Below are positions 63,628-64,000 of a DNA stretch of 64,000 nucleotides, piece after piece (the first letter of the stretch is position 1; each line of letters starts with the position of its first letter). Origin of the DNA: Geodermatophilus poikilotrophus (lineage in GTDB: Bacteria; Actinomycetota; Actinomycetes; Mycobacteriales; Geodermatophilaceae); contig NZ_FOIE01000005.1 in NCBI RefSeq assembly GCF_900111455.1, forward strand, positions 124,001-188,000, read 5' to 3'. The notes below the pieces were generated by a model. That model was not told the DNA's origin. It searched no databases and worked only from the letters and a program-made list of their open reading frames with translations. Made by a program: the position numbers and the translations under genes.

Positions 63628-64000
63628 CCCGCCACCTCCCCCGCGCCCCGGGTGAACACGGCCAGCTGGGAGGGCGAGCCGACCTCGGGGTCCTCGGTCC
63701 CGACGCCCAGCAGGCGGACGGCGTACCCGTACCGCTCCCCCACCGCGGTCGCCCACCCGGAGAACTCCGCGCGGGTCCACTCGAAGCGGTGGTCGCGGTG
63801 CCGGAAGGCGCCGGCCGGCAGGTCGGTGTAGCGCACGTTGAACTCCACGTTGGGGGTGGTGACGACGACGGTCGCCGGCGCCGCGGCCCCGAAGACCGCG
63901 TGCTCCAGGGCCGGCAGCCGGTCCGGGTCGAGGTGCTCGACGACCTCCACGAGCACCGCCGCGTCGTAGCCGCGCAGCCGGGCGTCGGTGTAGGTCAGCC
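63624..64000 (-). CDS. 3' terminal RNA ribose 2'-O-methyltransferase Hen1, 5' end off window
   Basis: The last about 125 residues: LTYTDARLRGYDAAVLVEVVEHLDPDRLPALEHAVFGAAAPATVVVTTPNVEFNVRY and HRDHRFEWTRAEFSGWA are Hen1 hallmarks; EVVEHL plus the two later histidines (FRHRDHRFEW) bind the catalytic Mn. It methylates the 3'-terminal ribose at the break before Pnkp seals it, so the repaired site resists the same nuclease. The N-terminal part of the gene is outside the window. Confidence 0.94.
   Translation of the reverse strand, partial: LTYTDARLRGYDAAVLVEVVEHLDPDRLPALEHAVFGAAAPATVVVTTPNVEFNVRYTDLPAGAFRHRDHRFEWTRAEFSGWATAVGERYGYAVRLLGVGTEDPEVGSPSQLAVFTRGAGEVAG

Noticed and set aside
59761..63831. 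1356-codon open frame on the plus strand, antisense to pnkp
   Set aside because: Repetitive Arg/Gly/Val composition and full overlap with well-supported genes on the other strand.

Overview
The window is a high-GC (well over 70 %) actinobacterial chromosome segment with dense coding, many GTG starts, third codon positions almost all G or C, and many start codons with no ribosome binding site but a -10 hexamer 6-8 bases upstream (leaderless transcripts). Gene content and order suggest Geodermatophilaceae or a close relative (Blastococcus, Geodermatophilus, Modestobacter); this placement is inference. No insertion sequence, prophage, CRISPR array or rRNA was seen. There is one tRNA (Thr, anticodon TGT).

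Layout. 1-6.5 kb: divergent thioesterase and aldo/keto reductase, an exported animal-type haem peroxidase, an RNA 2',3'-cyclic phosphodiesterase that seems to start at CTG, and a MarR-MFS operon. 6.6-21.3 kb: a block resembling the mycobacterial Rv0861c-Rv0880 neighbourhood as I remember it: purine permease, DUF2530, DUF3027, MFS, DUF2771 lipoprotein, CspB-type cold-shock protein, tandem DUF202 proteins, acyl-CoA ligase, a helicase-associated/WYL protein and the XPB helicase. 21.3-30.6 kb is more accessory: two large LuxR-type ATPase regulators, a DUF4242 + CPBP pair, a scar made of a CPBP fragment and a vapC 3' end, and a second SF2 helicase. 30.6-40.2 kb: MHS-family symporter, M20 peptidase + HD hydrolase, DUF4031, Gfo/Idh/MocA oxidoreductase, DUF72, a secreted fibronectin-III protein and glucose-6-phosphate dehydrogenase.

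40.4-52.4 kb: groEL with two CIRCE operators, SDR, small cold-shock protein, a zinc-ribbon threonine synthase behind a SAM-I riboswitch, HAD phosphatase, and an ABC system whose ATPase is fused to an exported alpha/beta hydrolase; then a LytR_C (VirR-like) membrane protein and DUF3263. 52.5-60.9 kb: RarD permease, CBS protein, dodecin, a divergent two-component system, tRNA-Thr, ArgP/LysE and a MOSC protein. The right edge holds the Pnkp/Hen1 RNA-repair pair, with Hen1 running off the window.

The strongest structure not explained by genes is a 54-bp intergenic palindromic element found at gene 3' ends. Its arms differ between copies but keep pairing (TCC/GGA, TGC/GCA, CGTGC/GCACG, CTCGC/GCGAG types), one copy is nested inside another, and related 46-bp units are tandemly amplified at 11.5 kb.
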